Below the pieces are notes generated by a model that was not told the DNA's origin, ran no database searches, and was given only the letters and a program-made list of their open reading frames with translations. Made by a program: the position numbers and the translations under genes. 6,807 nt of DNA from Bacteroidota bacterium (GTDB lineage: Bacteria; Bacteroidota; Ignavibacteria; UBA10030; UBA6906): contig DPLS01000279.1 in assembly GCA_003541875.1 (NCBI GenBank), positions 1 to 6,807 on the forward strand, in the 5' to 3' direction. Positions 1-5,669 of the stretch are shown in pieces; the first letter of the stretch is position 1; each line of letters begins with the position of its first letter.

Positions 1-28
1 GCGACCGGGCGCCAACAACTAACACCAC
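1..28 (-). CDS. 5' end of an unidentified gene, possibly Rossmann-fold (partial)
   Basis: Only nine codons are inside the window. Reading leftward from GTG at 28-26 gives M-V-L-V-V-G-A-R-S with no stop before the edge. A hydrophobic beta strand followed by G-A-R-S resembles the start of short-chain dehydrogenase-like NAD(P)-binding proteins, where a glycine-rich loop follows the first strand, but nine residues cannot prove a family. Support for a real start is the AGAGG on the minus strand (38-42), nine bases before the GTG. The frame opens five bases after the phosphatase stop codon, so the two genes would be co-transcribed. A second GTG directly follows (25-23) and could be the true start. 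The function is unknown. Confidence 0.4.
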
Positions 29-33
29 GCGCT

Positions 34-2850
34 TCAACCTCTGCTGATTGAGCTTTGTTCAGCTCTTACCTTCACAACAACAATCGTCTGGTCGTCATGT
101 TGGGTTGCAGTGCCGGCGAACTTCTTGACTTCCGCGACGACGATGTCACGAATCGTCTCAGCAGTCGCGGCGTGGTTCTTCCCCAGAGTGCTCATCAATC
201 GTTCATCTCCGAACTCATCACCCGACTCTTGTTGTCCTTCCGTTATTCCGTCAGTTACAAACACAAAGACGTCGCCCGGGCCGTACGGAATTCTCCGTTC
301 TTCCAATTCGTCTGCGAAGAGATTCTCGGGAGAAAGACCGAGACCCAGCCCCCGCGGGACGATCGTCTCCATTCTGGCTGTCTTCGCGTTGTAGTGGTAC
401 AAAGGCAGGTGCCCGGCGCGGGAGAGAACGAGGTCTCTCCTCGAGGTGTCGAACGCTGCCCCCATTGCTGTAACAAATGACTTCTTCTCGAGGTCGTTGC
501 ACAGAAGGTGGTTTGCGCGGATGAACAATTGCCGCGGCGAGAGTCCGAAGGCATGGAGCGAACGAAGGATGCCCTGTACCTTTGACATGTACAGGGCGGC
601 CGATGTTCCCTTGCCGCTTACGTCTCCAATGATCACAGTGAGTTTCGTCGGGTCGCCGTTCAGGTAATCGAAGTAGTCACCACCAACTTCCATTGCAGGA
701 ATTGAAATCCCGGAAATCTCCAAACCCGGAATCCTGGGTGTTGATTGGGGAAGTGATTCGAGCTGGATTTTGCGTGCGATTGCAAGCTCGTGCTTCAACC
801 GTTCCTGCTCTGCCAGCTCTTCATAGAGAAACGCATTCTCCACAGCGACGGACGCCTGCTTTGCGACCGCACCAAGAAACTCGATATCCTCATTCTGGAA
901 CGGTGCCTCCGACATTTTTTCGCCGATCAGGATTGCGCCGATGAGTTTCTCCTTCGAGCGAATCGGAATGACGTAATGAAACTCCTGCCGGCGAATTGTC
1001 TCTTTGAGGTGCGCAGACAAGTAGTCAACTCGGGCGGCAGCGGGAATGTCCTTTAATCCGTTGACGAAATCGTTGTTGATGGTAATGCAGAATTCATTCC
1101 ACGCCGTTCCGTCGAAACCGTTAGCTTCGTGGCAGCAACATTTGGACTGATCACGGAAGAAGAGCACGCCGGTGCGCTTCAACTGCATGAGCGTGGTGAG
1201 TTTCTCGACGATTCCTCGGGCCAGATGCGTCATGCTGAGTGTGCTGGACATGACATCCGCAAGCTCGTTGGCAGCCCGGCGGTAGTCGTAGCGTGTTCGA
1301 TGAAACTTGCGTGCGATGAATCGGTCCCCGGCTTTGTAGACCCTTGAGAAGAGTATCGTGGCTGCAATCGCCGCTGCAAGGACGAACCCTCGATCCATGA
1401 TCGACCGCTCTTGCGGTGTTGGAGGCGAGTCTACCACTTCGACGGATTGTCCGCTGATCCGGATATAGGGCATGTTCAAATGTGCCTGTACTATCCATGA
1501 CATCGTCATCATAGCGAGAGCAACGAACAGAACAATCCAGAGGACAGAAATGAACGAGTACTGCACATTCCGACGCATACGTAGCGTGAGGTTCAGCAGG
1601 CGATAGTGGTTGATGGTATACAGATATGAAACGGGAAGCGCCAGCATCACGAAACCGTAAATGGTCAACCATTTGAGAACCTCAGTTCCACCCATTCGTG
1701 TAACGAAAATCCCGAACAGCATCGATGCTACGCCTACAAATATGCCTGTCCATCTGACTACTTTGTTCATCGTTTTGTAGTCAGGAGCGCATTCCTTTCT
1801 GAACAAAGCAGGGACGGAGAACACGTATATTCCGTTTGCGATAAGAACTGCAGCAGCCCACCAGCCTTGAAGAACAAGCAGTGCAACGATGTCCAACCCG
1901 GCAAAGACATATCCACCAATGCGTATCCATTTGCGACGGAGCAACTCCGGTCGCTCTTTGGGGAAGTAGTGACTCGCGTGCAAGAACAGGGCGAACGAAG
2001 TCAGTAGCGAGAATGTCGATGTCATTTGCTGGATCGACTTCAACAATGGGGAATTCACACCACGGTTGATGACCGCAATGACCGCGAAATATCCAAGGAG
2101 AAAGAAAAAGAGACTGAGCACGCGCGCCGCAACAAACCCTGGACGAGCTAGGCCGATAAAGATCCCCGTTGCGATGTAGACGAATCCTGAAACGATGAAT
2201 ATGAGGAACGCAAACTGCAATCCGAATGAAGCAAGCGTGACGTGCAGGGTGAGAAGAGAACCTTTCCGCAAGACTTCATAGTCGGTCGCTTTTCCAATCT
2301 GACCGCTTCGCAGTATTTGATCGGCCTCGTTGACGTTCGCGAAGGTATAGCCATTGATTCGCGTGATAAGGTCTCCCACCTTCATTCCCGCCCGGTCTGA
2401 TGCACCTCCTTCGGTCACAGTGGTCACCCACGCAGTTGGCTGCAGTACCCGCACTTTGTCAAACGTGATTGCCGACTTCAACAGGCGATAGAGATAATAC
2501 TGCTTCTCGTCTGGGCGCAACACTCGAATGGTGATGGACGAAGTCCCAGGCAGTCCGCGAACATATTCCTGCGCGAGTTGAAGTGAATCAAACTTCCTGC
2601 CATTGAGTTCAGTCGGCAAATCACCAATACGAATTGAGTCCGGCGTCCAGGATTTCGACTGCTCATCAAAATGCTCCGCCGGCACGGTTGCAGCGAAGCA
2701 GACATTGGATGGTGGATTCTGGAAGATGTTCTCGTCGGTTGGCGATCTGCCGAACATGTAGACATCCATCGCTGCTACAGCAACCAGCAGTCCGCTAAGA
2801 ATCCCGAACAGGAGTCGGAAGAGTTGGGGGCGTTTGTCAAAATAGTCCAT
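34..2850 (-). CDS. Membrane PDZ-GAF-SpoIIE/PP2C serine phosphatase (RsbU-like)
   Basis: Probable signal-controlled protein serine/threonine phosphatase of 938 residues. RsbU/SpoIIE relatives dephosphorylate an anti-sigma factor antagonist in partner-switching networks. Numbering from ATG 2850: a membrane helix (10-33); a half-PDZ-like stretch (69-125) and a fuller PDZ domain (about 128-205) between helices 1 and 2; about eight or nine more helices between 210 and 503; a GAF domain (about 528-678); a short helical linker; and the phosphatase (about 685-929). Metal-site motifs are intact: GGDYFD (723-728), GDVSGKG (742-748), TDG around Asp867 and HDD (918-920), so it should be active. The PDZ part is probably outside the inner membrane and GAF plus phosphatase in the cytosol. 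A Cys-Cys-Cys-His run (571-574) in the GAF domain is odd. The frame is open upstream to TTG 2931 (965 residues), but no Shine-Dalgarno supports either start. ATG is preferred because the first helix follows directly. No partner gene is visible. The family call is firm; the role is inferred. Confidence 0.93.
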   Translation of the reverse strand: MDYFDKRPQLFRLLFGILSGLLVAVAAMDVYMFGRSPTDENIFQNPPSNVCFAATVPAEHFDEQSKSWTPDSIRIGDLPTELNGRKFDSLQLAQEYVRGLPGTSSITIRVLRPDEKQYYLYRLLKSAITFDKVRVLQPTAWVTTVTEGGASDRAGMKVGDLITRINGYTFANVNEADQILRSGQIGKATDYEVLRKGSLLTLHVTLASFGLQFAFLIFIVSGFVYIATGIFIGLARPGFVAARVLSLFFFLLGYFAVIAVINRGVNSPLLKSIQQMTSTFSLLTSFALFLHASHYFPKERPELLRRKWIRIGGYVFAGLDIVALLVLQGWWAAAVLIANGIYVFSVPALFRKECAPDYKTMNKVVRWTGIFVGVASMLFGIFVTRMGGTEVLKWLTIYGFVMLALPVSYLYTINHYRLLNLTLRMRRNVQYSFISVLWIVLFVALAMMTMSWIVQAHLNMPYIRISGQSVEVVDSPPTPQERSIMDRGFVLAAAIAATILFSRVYKAGDRFIARKFHRTRYDYRRAANELADVMSSTLSMTHLARGIVEKLTTLMQLKRTGVLFFRDQSKCCCHEANGFDGTAWNEFCITINNDFVNGLKDIPAAARVDYLSAHLKETIRRQEFHYVIPIRSKEKLIGAILIGEKMSEAPFQNEDIEFLGAVAKQASVAVENAFLYEELAEQERLKHELAIARKIQLESLPQSTPRIPGLEISGISIPAMEVGGDYFDYLNGDPTKLTVIIGDVSGKGTSAALYMSKVQGILRSLHAFGLSPRQLFIRANHLLCNDLEKKSFVTAMGAAFDTSRRDLVLSRAGHLPLYHYNAKTARMETIVPRGLGLGLSPENLFADELEERRIPYGPGDVFVFVTDGITEGQQESGDEFGDERLMSTLGKNHAATAETIRDIVVAEVKKFAGTATQHDDQTIVVVKVRAEQSSISRG
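38..42 (-). promoter_or_regulatory. Ribosome binding site for the left-edge gene
   Basis: AGAGG on the minus strand lies within the last codons of the phosphatase gene, nine bases before the GTG at 28. It is the main evidence that a gene begins at the window edge and that it is translationally close-coupled to the phosphatase. Confidence 0.4.
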
Positions 2851-2902
2851 GCGATCCACGAAGTATTGTCTGATGTATGTACGTGAATAGTGTGTTGCGG
2901 TT

Positions 2903-2918
2903 ACGGAAGGCGTTCCGT
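2903..2918. repeat. Inverted repeat in the divergent phosphatase/lysS region
   Basis: ACGGAA and TTCCGT form perfect 6-bp arms around GGCG. The site lies in the noncoding region between the two divergent genes if the phosphatase starts at ATG 2850. It could be an operator or a small hairpin in the phosphatase leader. With arms this short, chance is also possible. If the phosphatase starts at TTG 2931, the repeat is inside its coding region. Confidence 0.3.
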
Positions 2919-2951
2919 CTAAGGATACCAATTTCGGGAAACAATTGTTAG

Positions 2952-2982
2952 TTGCTTATCAGGCTCATTCTCGCTATTTTTG
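2952..2982 (+). promoter_or_regulatory. Candidate lysS promoter, Bacteroidota-like
   Basis: TATTTTTG (2975-2982) fits the Bacteroidota -7 consensus TAnnTTTG exactly. A TTG at 2952-2954 lies 20 bases before it, close to the known spacing of the upstream TTTG element. Read as sigma-70, the same stretch is TTGCTT, 17 bases, TATTTT, a weak match. Transcription would begin near 2989, leaving a leader of about 37 bases before the chosen lysS start. A 10-bp palindrome (AACAATTGTT, 2940-2949) sits just upstream and might bind a regulator. Confidence 0.45.
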
Positions 2983-3013
2983 GCACAGTATTCATGACTG
3001 TTGCTGCCCACTC

Positions 3014-3017
3014 GGAG
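3014..3017 (+). promoter_or_regulatory. lysS ribosome binding site deciding a TTG start
   Basis: GGAG lies eight bases before TTG 3026, which is near-ideal spacing. It favours TTG 3026 over the upstream in-frame TTG 2945, which precedes the candidate promoter, and over ATG 3065, which would cut into the N-terminal helix. Confidence 0.55.
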
Positions 3018-3025
3018 TCATTCCC

Positions 3026-4537
3026 TTGGAATTACAGCCAGAGCAGATCGATCTGAACGACCAAATGACGCGTCGGCGAGAAGAGCTCGAGGCGCTCAAG
3101 AAACTTGGTGTCGAACCCTACCCATATGCGTTCAACCGGACAGCATTCTCGAAGGAGATTGCCGAGACTTTCAAGGATGATGCCCCACAGCGGGCGGTCG
3201 CTGTTGCAGGGCGCATCGTATCCTTGCGCAGGATGGGGAAGGCATCCTTCTGCCACGTCATGGATTCTTTGGGGAAGATACAGATCTATCTGAAGAAGGA
3301 TGACCTGGGGGCAATCTACGATGCCTTCCGACTGCTGGATATCGGTGATATTATTGGAATCGAAGGATACGTCTTCCGCACGAAGATGGGAGAGATCTCT
3401 GTCCACGCACAGAAGCTCGAGTTGCTGGCAAAGTCGTTGAGGCCGCTCCCCATTGCCAAGGAGACCAAAGATGAGCAGGGCAACGTCGTGGTTCACGACC
3501 CGTTCTCCGACAAAGAGCTGCGCTATCGCCAGCGCTATGTGGATCTAGTTGTGAATCCCCACGTTAAGGATGTGTTTCTCAAGCGAGCGAAGATCACGAC
3601 ATCCATCCGGAACTACTTCGACACGCTCGGGTTTCTTGAAGTTGAAACGCCAATTCTCCAGCCGCAGTACGGCGGTGCGTTTGCAAGGCCATTCATCACT
3701 CACCACAACGCTCTCGACGTCGATCTTTACCTTCGCATCGCGAACGAGTTGTACCTGAAGCGGCTCATCGTTGGCGGCTTCGACGGCGTGTATGAATTTG
3801 CCAAGGACTTCCGCAACGAGGGGATGGACCGCTCGCACAATCCGGAATTCACCATGCTCGAGGTGTACGTCGCATACAGGGACTACATCTGGATGATGGA
3901 GATGGTTGAACAGATGATCAGCAAGGTAGCGATGGTATTGAACGATACGATGAAGGTGAAGGTGGGCGAACATGAGATCGACTTCACCCTGCCGTGGAAA
4001 CGCATCACGATGTTTGATGCGATCAAGGAATACACGGGCAAAGACTTAAGGGGGAAGTCCGAGTCGGAACTCCGACACTTTGCCAAAGAGTTGCACGTTG
4101 AAGTTCCGGCAGGGGAGGGCGTTGGGGCAATCATCGACGAAGTCTTCAGCGAAAAAGTGGAGCATCGTCTCATCCAACCAACATTTATCACCGACTATCC
4201 GGTGGAGATGTCGCCACTTGCAAAGCGCCATAGGAGTGAGGCGGGACTGGTCGAGCGCTTTGAGGCAATCATCAACGGGCAGGAGATCTGCAACGCATTC
4301 AGTGAACTGAATGACCCGCTCGACCAACGCGCCCGGTTCGAAGAACAAATGCGAGCGCGTGCACGAGGGCAGGAGGAGATACAACCACTGGACGAGGATT
4401 TCCTCCGTGCGCTGGAATATGGAATGCCCCCCACAGCAGGACTTGGTATCGGCATTGATAGACTGACGATGGTGTTAACCGGGCAGGATTCGATTCGCGA
4501 CGTCATCTTCTTCCCTCAAATGAAGCCGGAAAAATGA
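3026..4537 (+). CDS. lysS: Lysyl-tRNA synthetase, class II
   Basis: Charges tRNA-Lys with lysine using ATP, in the cytosol. With the TTG start the protein is 503 residues, the usual bacterial LysS length. The order is standard: an N-terminal helix (about 10-30), an OB-fold anticodon-binding domain (about 58-135), then the class II catalytic core. Visible landmarks are motif 1 around GFLEVETP (202-209), the [16 protein letters not shown] stretch (216-231), ELYLKR (241-246), motif 2 FRNEG...HNPEFTMLE (262-279), the [14 protein letters not shown] segment (418-431) and motif 3 GLGIGIDR (472-479). All expected active-site blocks are present and unbroken, and the C-terminus after motif 3 is typical. 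The usual Pro before ELYLKR is Asn here, a small variation. The gene is divergent from the phosphatase with its own likely promoter. The gene after it is 128 bp away across repeat-like DNA, so an operon is unlikely. Identity is near certain; the start codon is less so. Confidence 0.97.
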   Translation: MELQPEQIDLNDQMTRRREELEALKKLGVEPYPYAFNRTAFSKEIAETFKDDAPQRAVAVAGRIVSLRRMGKASFCHVMDSLGKIQIYLKKDDLGAIYDAFRLLDIGDIIGIEGYVFRTKMGEISVHAQKLELLAKSLRPLPIAKETKDEQGNVVVHDPFSDKELRYRQRYVDLVVNPHVKDVFLKRAKITTSIRNYFDTLGFLEVETPILQPQYGGAFARPFITHHNALDVDLYLRIANELYLKRLIVGGFDGVYEFAKDFRNEGMDRSHNPEFTMLEVYVAYRDYIWMMEMVEQMISKVAMVLNDTMKVKVGEHEIDFTLPWKRITMFDAIKEYTGKDLRGKSESELRHFAKELHVEVPAGEGVGAIIDEVFSEKVEHRLIQPTFITDYPVEMSPLAKRHRSEAGLVERFEAIINGQEICNAFSELNDPLDQRARFEEQMRARARGQEEIQPLDEDFLRALEYGMPPTAGLGIGIDRLTMVLTGQDSIRDVIFFPQMKPEK

Positions 4538-4552
4538 TCCACGAATATCACC

Positions 4553-4573
4553 CGCCTGCCGGCGAGGCAGGCG
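4553..4573. repeat. GC-rich hairpin just after lysS
   Basis: CGCCTGCC and GGCAGGCG form perfect 8-bp arms around a five-base loop (GGCGA), starting 15 bp after the lysS stop. No T-run follows on the plus strand, so it is not a textbook intrinsic terminator, though it could still help end or stabilise the lysS transcript. GC-rich palindromes of this style often occur as dispersed intergenic REP-like elements. Whether this one is repeated in the genome cannot be seen here. Confidence 0.5.
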
Positions 4574-4604
4574 AATGGGCTCGAAGAAAAATGGAGCGGT
4601 CACC

Positions 4605-4646
4605 TGCCTTTGACTTGCCTTTGTGTCTCTTAGTGTCCTTCGTGAA
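4605..4646 (+). repeat. Degenerate short tandem repeat before the glycosyltransferase
   Basis: TGCCTTTG occurs twice (4605-4612 and 4616-4623), followed by three near-copies of a nine-base unit: CTTTGTGTC (4619-4627), CTTAGTGTC (4629-4637) and CTTCGTGAA (4638-4646). The block ends 19 bp before the glycosyltransferase ATG. From memory, similar CTTNGTGTC strings recur between genes in various bacterial genomes, which suggests a dispersed element. That link is not shown by this window. Confidence 0.45.
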
Positions 4647-4665
4647 CACCCTTTCTTTTTCCTAA

Positions 4666-5388
4666 ATGATAAGCATCATCATTCCCACGCTTAACGAAGA
4701 AAAGCTGCTCGAGAGAATGCTCCAGCAGTTCACGCTTGACTTGATCAAGAAATACGATCTCGAACTGGTCGTTAGCGACGGAGGAAGCAAGGACGCAACG
4801 CTCGCAATTGCACGCCAGCACGCACACACGGTCGTCGAAAACACGGACGGGGTCAAGCAAACAATATCGCTCGGGAGAAATATCGGTGCGCAACATGCGA
4901 AAGGGGAAATCTTCGTATTCCTCAACGCGGACACGCTTATCAAAGACGTCGACAAGTTCTTCCTGAGACTGCACGAAGAGATCAACGTTGAAGGAGTTGT
5001 TGCCGTAACGAGCAGCGTTGAGGTATATCCACAGGAACAGCGCCTGTCCGACAAGTTGTACCACGGCTTCTATAACTGGCTTTTCTACATGATGAACCAG
5101 GTGGGCATGGGGATGGGTAGGGGGGAGTGCCACATCATGAAGCGCGAGATCTTTGCCAAAGTTGGCGGTTATGCTGCAGGTATTGCCGCCGGTGAGGACT
5201 ACGATCTGTTTCGACGACTGGAGAGTCTCGGACGCATCAAGTTCCTCAAAGATGTTGTCGTCTATGAATCTCCCCGACGCTATCGCAAGTACGGTTATAC
5301 ATACGTGACAGCTTCATGGTTTGTAAATTTCCTGGCAGTGTTCTTCCTCCGCCGCTCGATATTGAGTGAGTGGAAGCCTGTGAGGTGA
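4666..5388 (+). CDS. Family 2 glycosyltransferase
   Basis: Probable sugar transferase of the GT-A fold, moving a sugar from a nucleotide donor to an unknown acceptor, at the cytosolic side of the membrane. The protein is 240 residues, about the size of a single GT2 domain. Visible motifs are the N-terminal strand with IIIPTLNEE (4-12), VVSDGGSKDAT (35-45), a DXD-equivalent NAD in FLNADT (85-90) and a GEDYD acid pair (176-180) fitting the catalytic-base region. A SPRRYRKYGY segment (202-211) near the C-terminus is typical of small GT2 proteins. The last 25 to 30 residues are hydrophobic and may touch the membrane, but there is no clear multi-helix anchor. No Shine-Dalgarno precedes ATG 4666; the start is chosen because the canonical first strand begins at once. 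It has no polysaccharide or lipid-carrier gene beside it and is flanked by repeat-like spacers. The substrate is unknown; dolichyl/undecaprenyl-phosphate sugar synthesis or lipid glycosylation are options. Confidence 0.9.
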   Translation: MISIIIPTLNEEKLLERMLQQFTLDLIKKYDLELVVSDGGSKDATLAIARQHAHTVVENTDGVKQTISLGRNIGAQHAKGEIFVFLNADTLIKDVDKFFLRLHEEINVEGVVAVTSSVEVYPQEQRLSDKLYHGFYNWLFYMMNQVGMGMGRGECHIMKREIFAKVGGYAAGIAAGEDYDLFRRLESLGRIKFLKDVVVYESPRRYRKYGYTYVTASWFVNFLAVFFLRRSILSEWKPVR

Positions 5389-5396
5389 ACCTCTCA

Positions 5397-5439
5397 TCAT
5401 CCTGAGTCCCGACGTTTCTTGCCGGATCGAAGGATCTGA
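5397..5439. repeat. Imperfect inverted-repeat element after the glycosyltransferase
   Basis: The element runs from TCATCCTGAG to CGAAGGATCTGA. Outer arms ATCCT (5399-5403) and AGGAT (5431-5435) pair, with inner TCC and GGA after a small internal loop. From memory, TCATCCTGAG...CGAAGGATCT strings are a recurring intergenic repeat type in many bacterial genomes, so this is probably one copy of a dispersed family. Copy number cannot be judged here. It lies 8 bp after the glycosyltransferase stop and could fold in the transcript's tail. Confidence 0.5.
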
Positions 5440-5546
5440 ACAAGTACGGCTTCTCTTGTTCTATCTCGTATCTCTGCTAGAAATCATCTGCTCACCTATT
5501 TCACACTTATTAGTCCTCGCACAGAACTCGAGCACGAAGTATTCCC

Positions 5547-5575
5547 TTGACTTTGCGGGAGGCGTGGTTTAGCTT
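5547..5575 (+). promoter_or_regulatory. Weak candidate promoter for the secreted-protein gene
   Basis: TTGACT (5547-5552) is a close -35 match and TAGCTT (5570-5575) follows after exactly 17 bases, but the -10 agrees with TATAAT at only three of six positions. If it is used, the palindrome at 5587-5605 would sit at about the start of the transcript. Confidence 0.22.
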
Positions 5576-5586
5576 ACCTGCGAGTT

Positions 5587-5605
5587 GTAGGCAGTAACTG
5601 CCTAC
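5587..5605. repeat. 19-bp perfect palindrome
   Basis: GTAGGCAGT and ACTGCCTAC are perfect 9-bp arms around a single A. A further partial copy of the right arm (CGCCTACTG, 5606-5614) follows immediately. The near-absent loop suits a DNA-level dyad (operator) better than an RNA hairpin. It could equally be part of a dispersed repeat built from GCCTAC units. Confidence 0.5.
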
Positions 5606-5652
5606 CGCCTACTGTTCTTCATTGATGTCCCAAAGATCTACAATTGATTCTC

Positions 5653-5660
5653 AAGGAAAG
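5653..5660 (+). promoter_or_regulatory. Ribosome binding site for the secreted-protein gene
   Basis: AAGGAAAG ends nine bases before ATG 5670. It supports starting there (or at the adjacent ATG 5673) rather than at the in-frame ATG 5625, which has no purine-rich site upstream. Confidence 0.5.
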
Positions 5661-5669
5661 AGTGTCCCC

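Larger units (their letters stand above)
5389..5669. other. 281-bp intergenic region with repeats, no gene seen
   Basis: No convincing coding region or RNA gene is seen. It holds an imperfect hairpin element (5397-5439), a weak promoter-like pair (5547-5575), a 19-bp palindrome (5587-5605) and the ribosome binding site of the next gene. No clear terminator with a T-run follows the glycosyltransferase. Confidence 0.6.

Noticed and set aside
55..480. 141-codon plus-strand frame opposite the phosphatase C-terminal domain
   Set aside because: Antisense to conserved phosphatase motifs, with no recognisable domain and no ribosome binding site noticed.
1151..1672. 173-codon open frame on the minus strand inside the phosphatase gene
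   Set aside because: It is an out-of-frame reading of the phosphatase, which has intact domains across the same bases; its product is Arg/His/Cys-rich and shows no recognisable domain.
2945..3025. N-terminal extension of LysS from TTG 2945
   Set aside because: It would start upstream of the likely promoter, has no Shine-Dalgarno, and adds 27 residues not expected in the family.
3032..3496. 154-codon minus-strand frame opposite lysS
   Set aside because: Shadow of a strongly conserved gene; the product has no recognisable domain.
4538..4665. CRISPR-like repeats between lysS and the glycosyltransferase
   Set aside because: The units are only nine bases, degenerate and adjacent, with no spacers of regular length and no cas genes.
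4630..5133. 167-codon minus-strand frame opposite the glycosyltransferase
   Set aside because: Antisense to the conserved GT2 motifs and without recognisable domains.
5556..5612. tRNA-like stretch with GGTTTAGCTTACC and paired GTAGGCAGT arms
   Set aside because: No acceptor stem pairs and no T-loop consensus is present; the pairing is explained by the palindrome.
5625..5669. N-terminal extension of the secreted protein from ATG 5625
   Set aside because: No ribosome binding site precedes it, and it would put 15 polar residues before a well-formed signal peptide.
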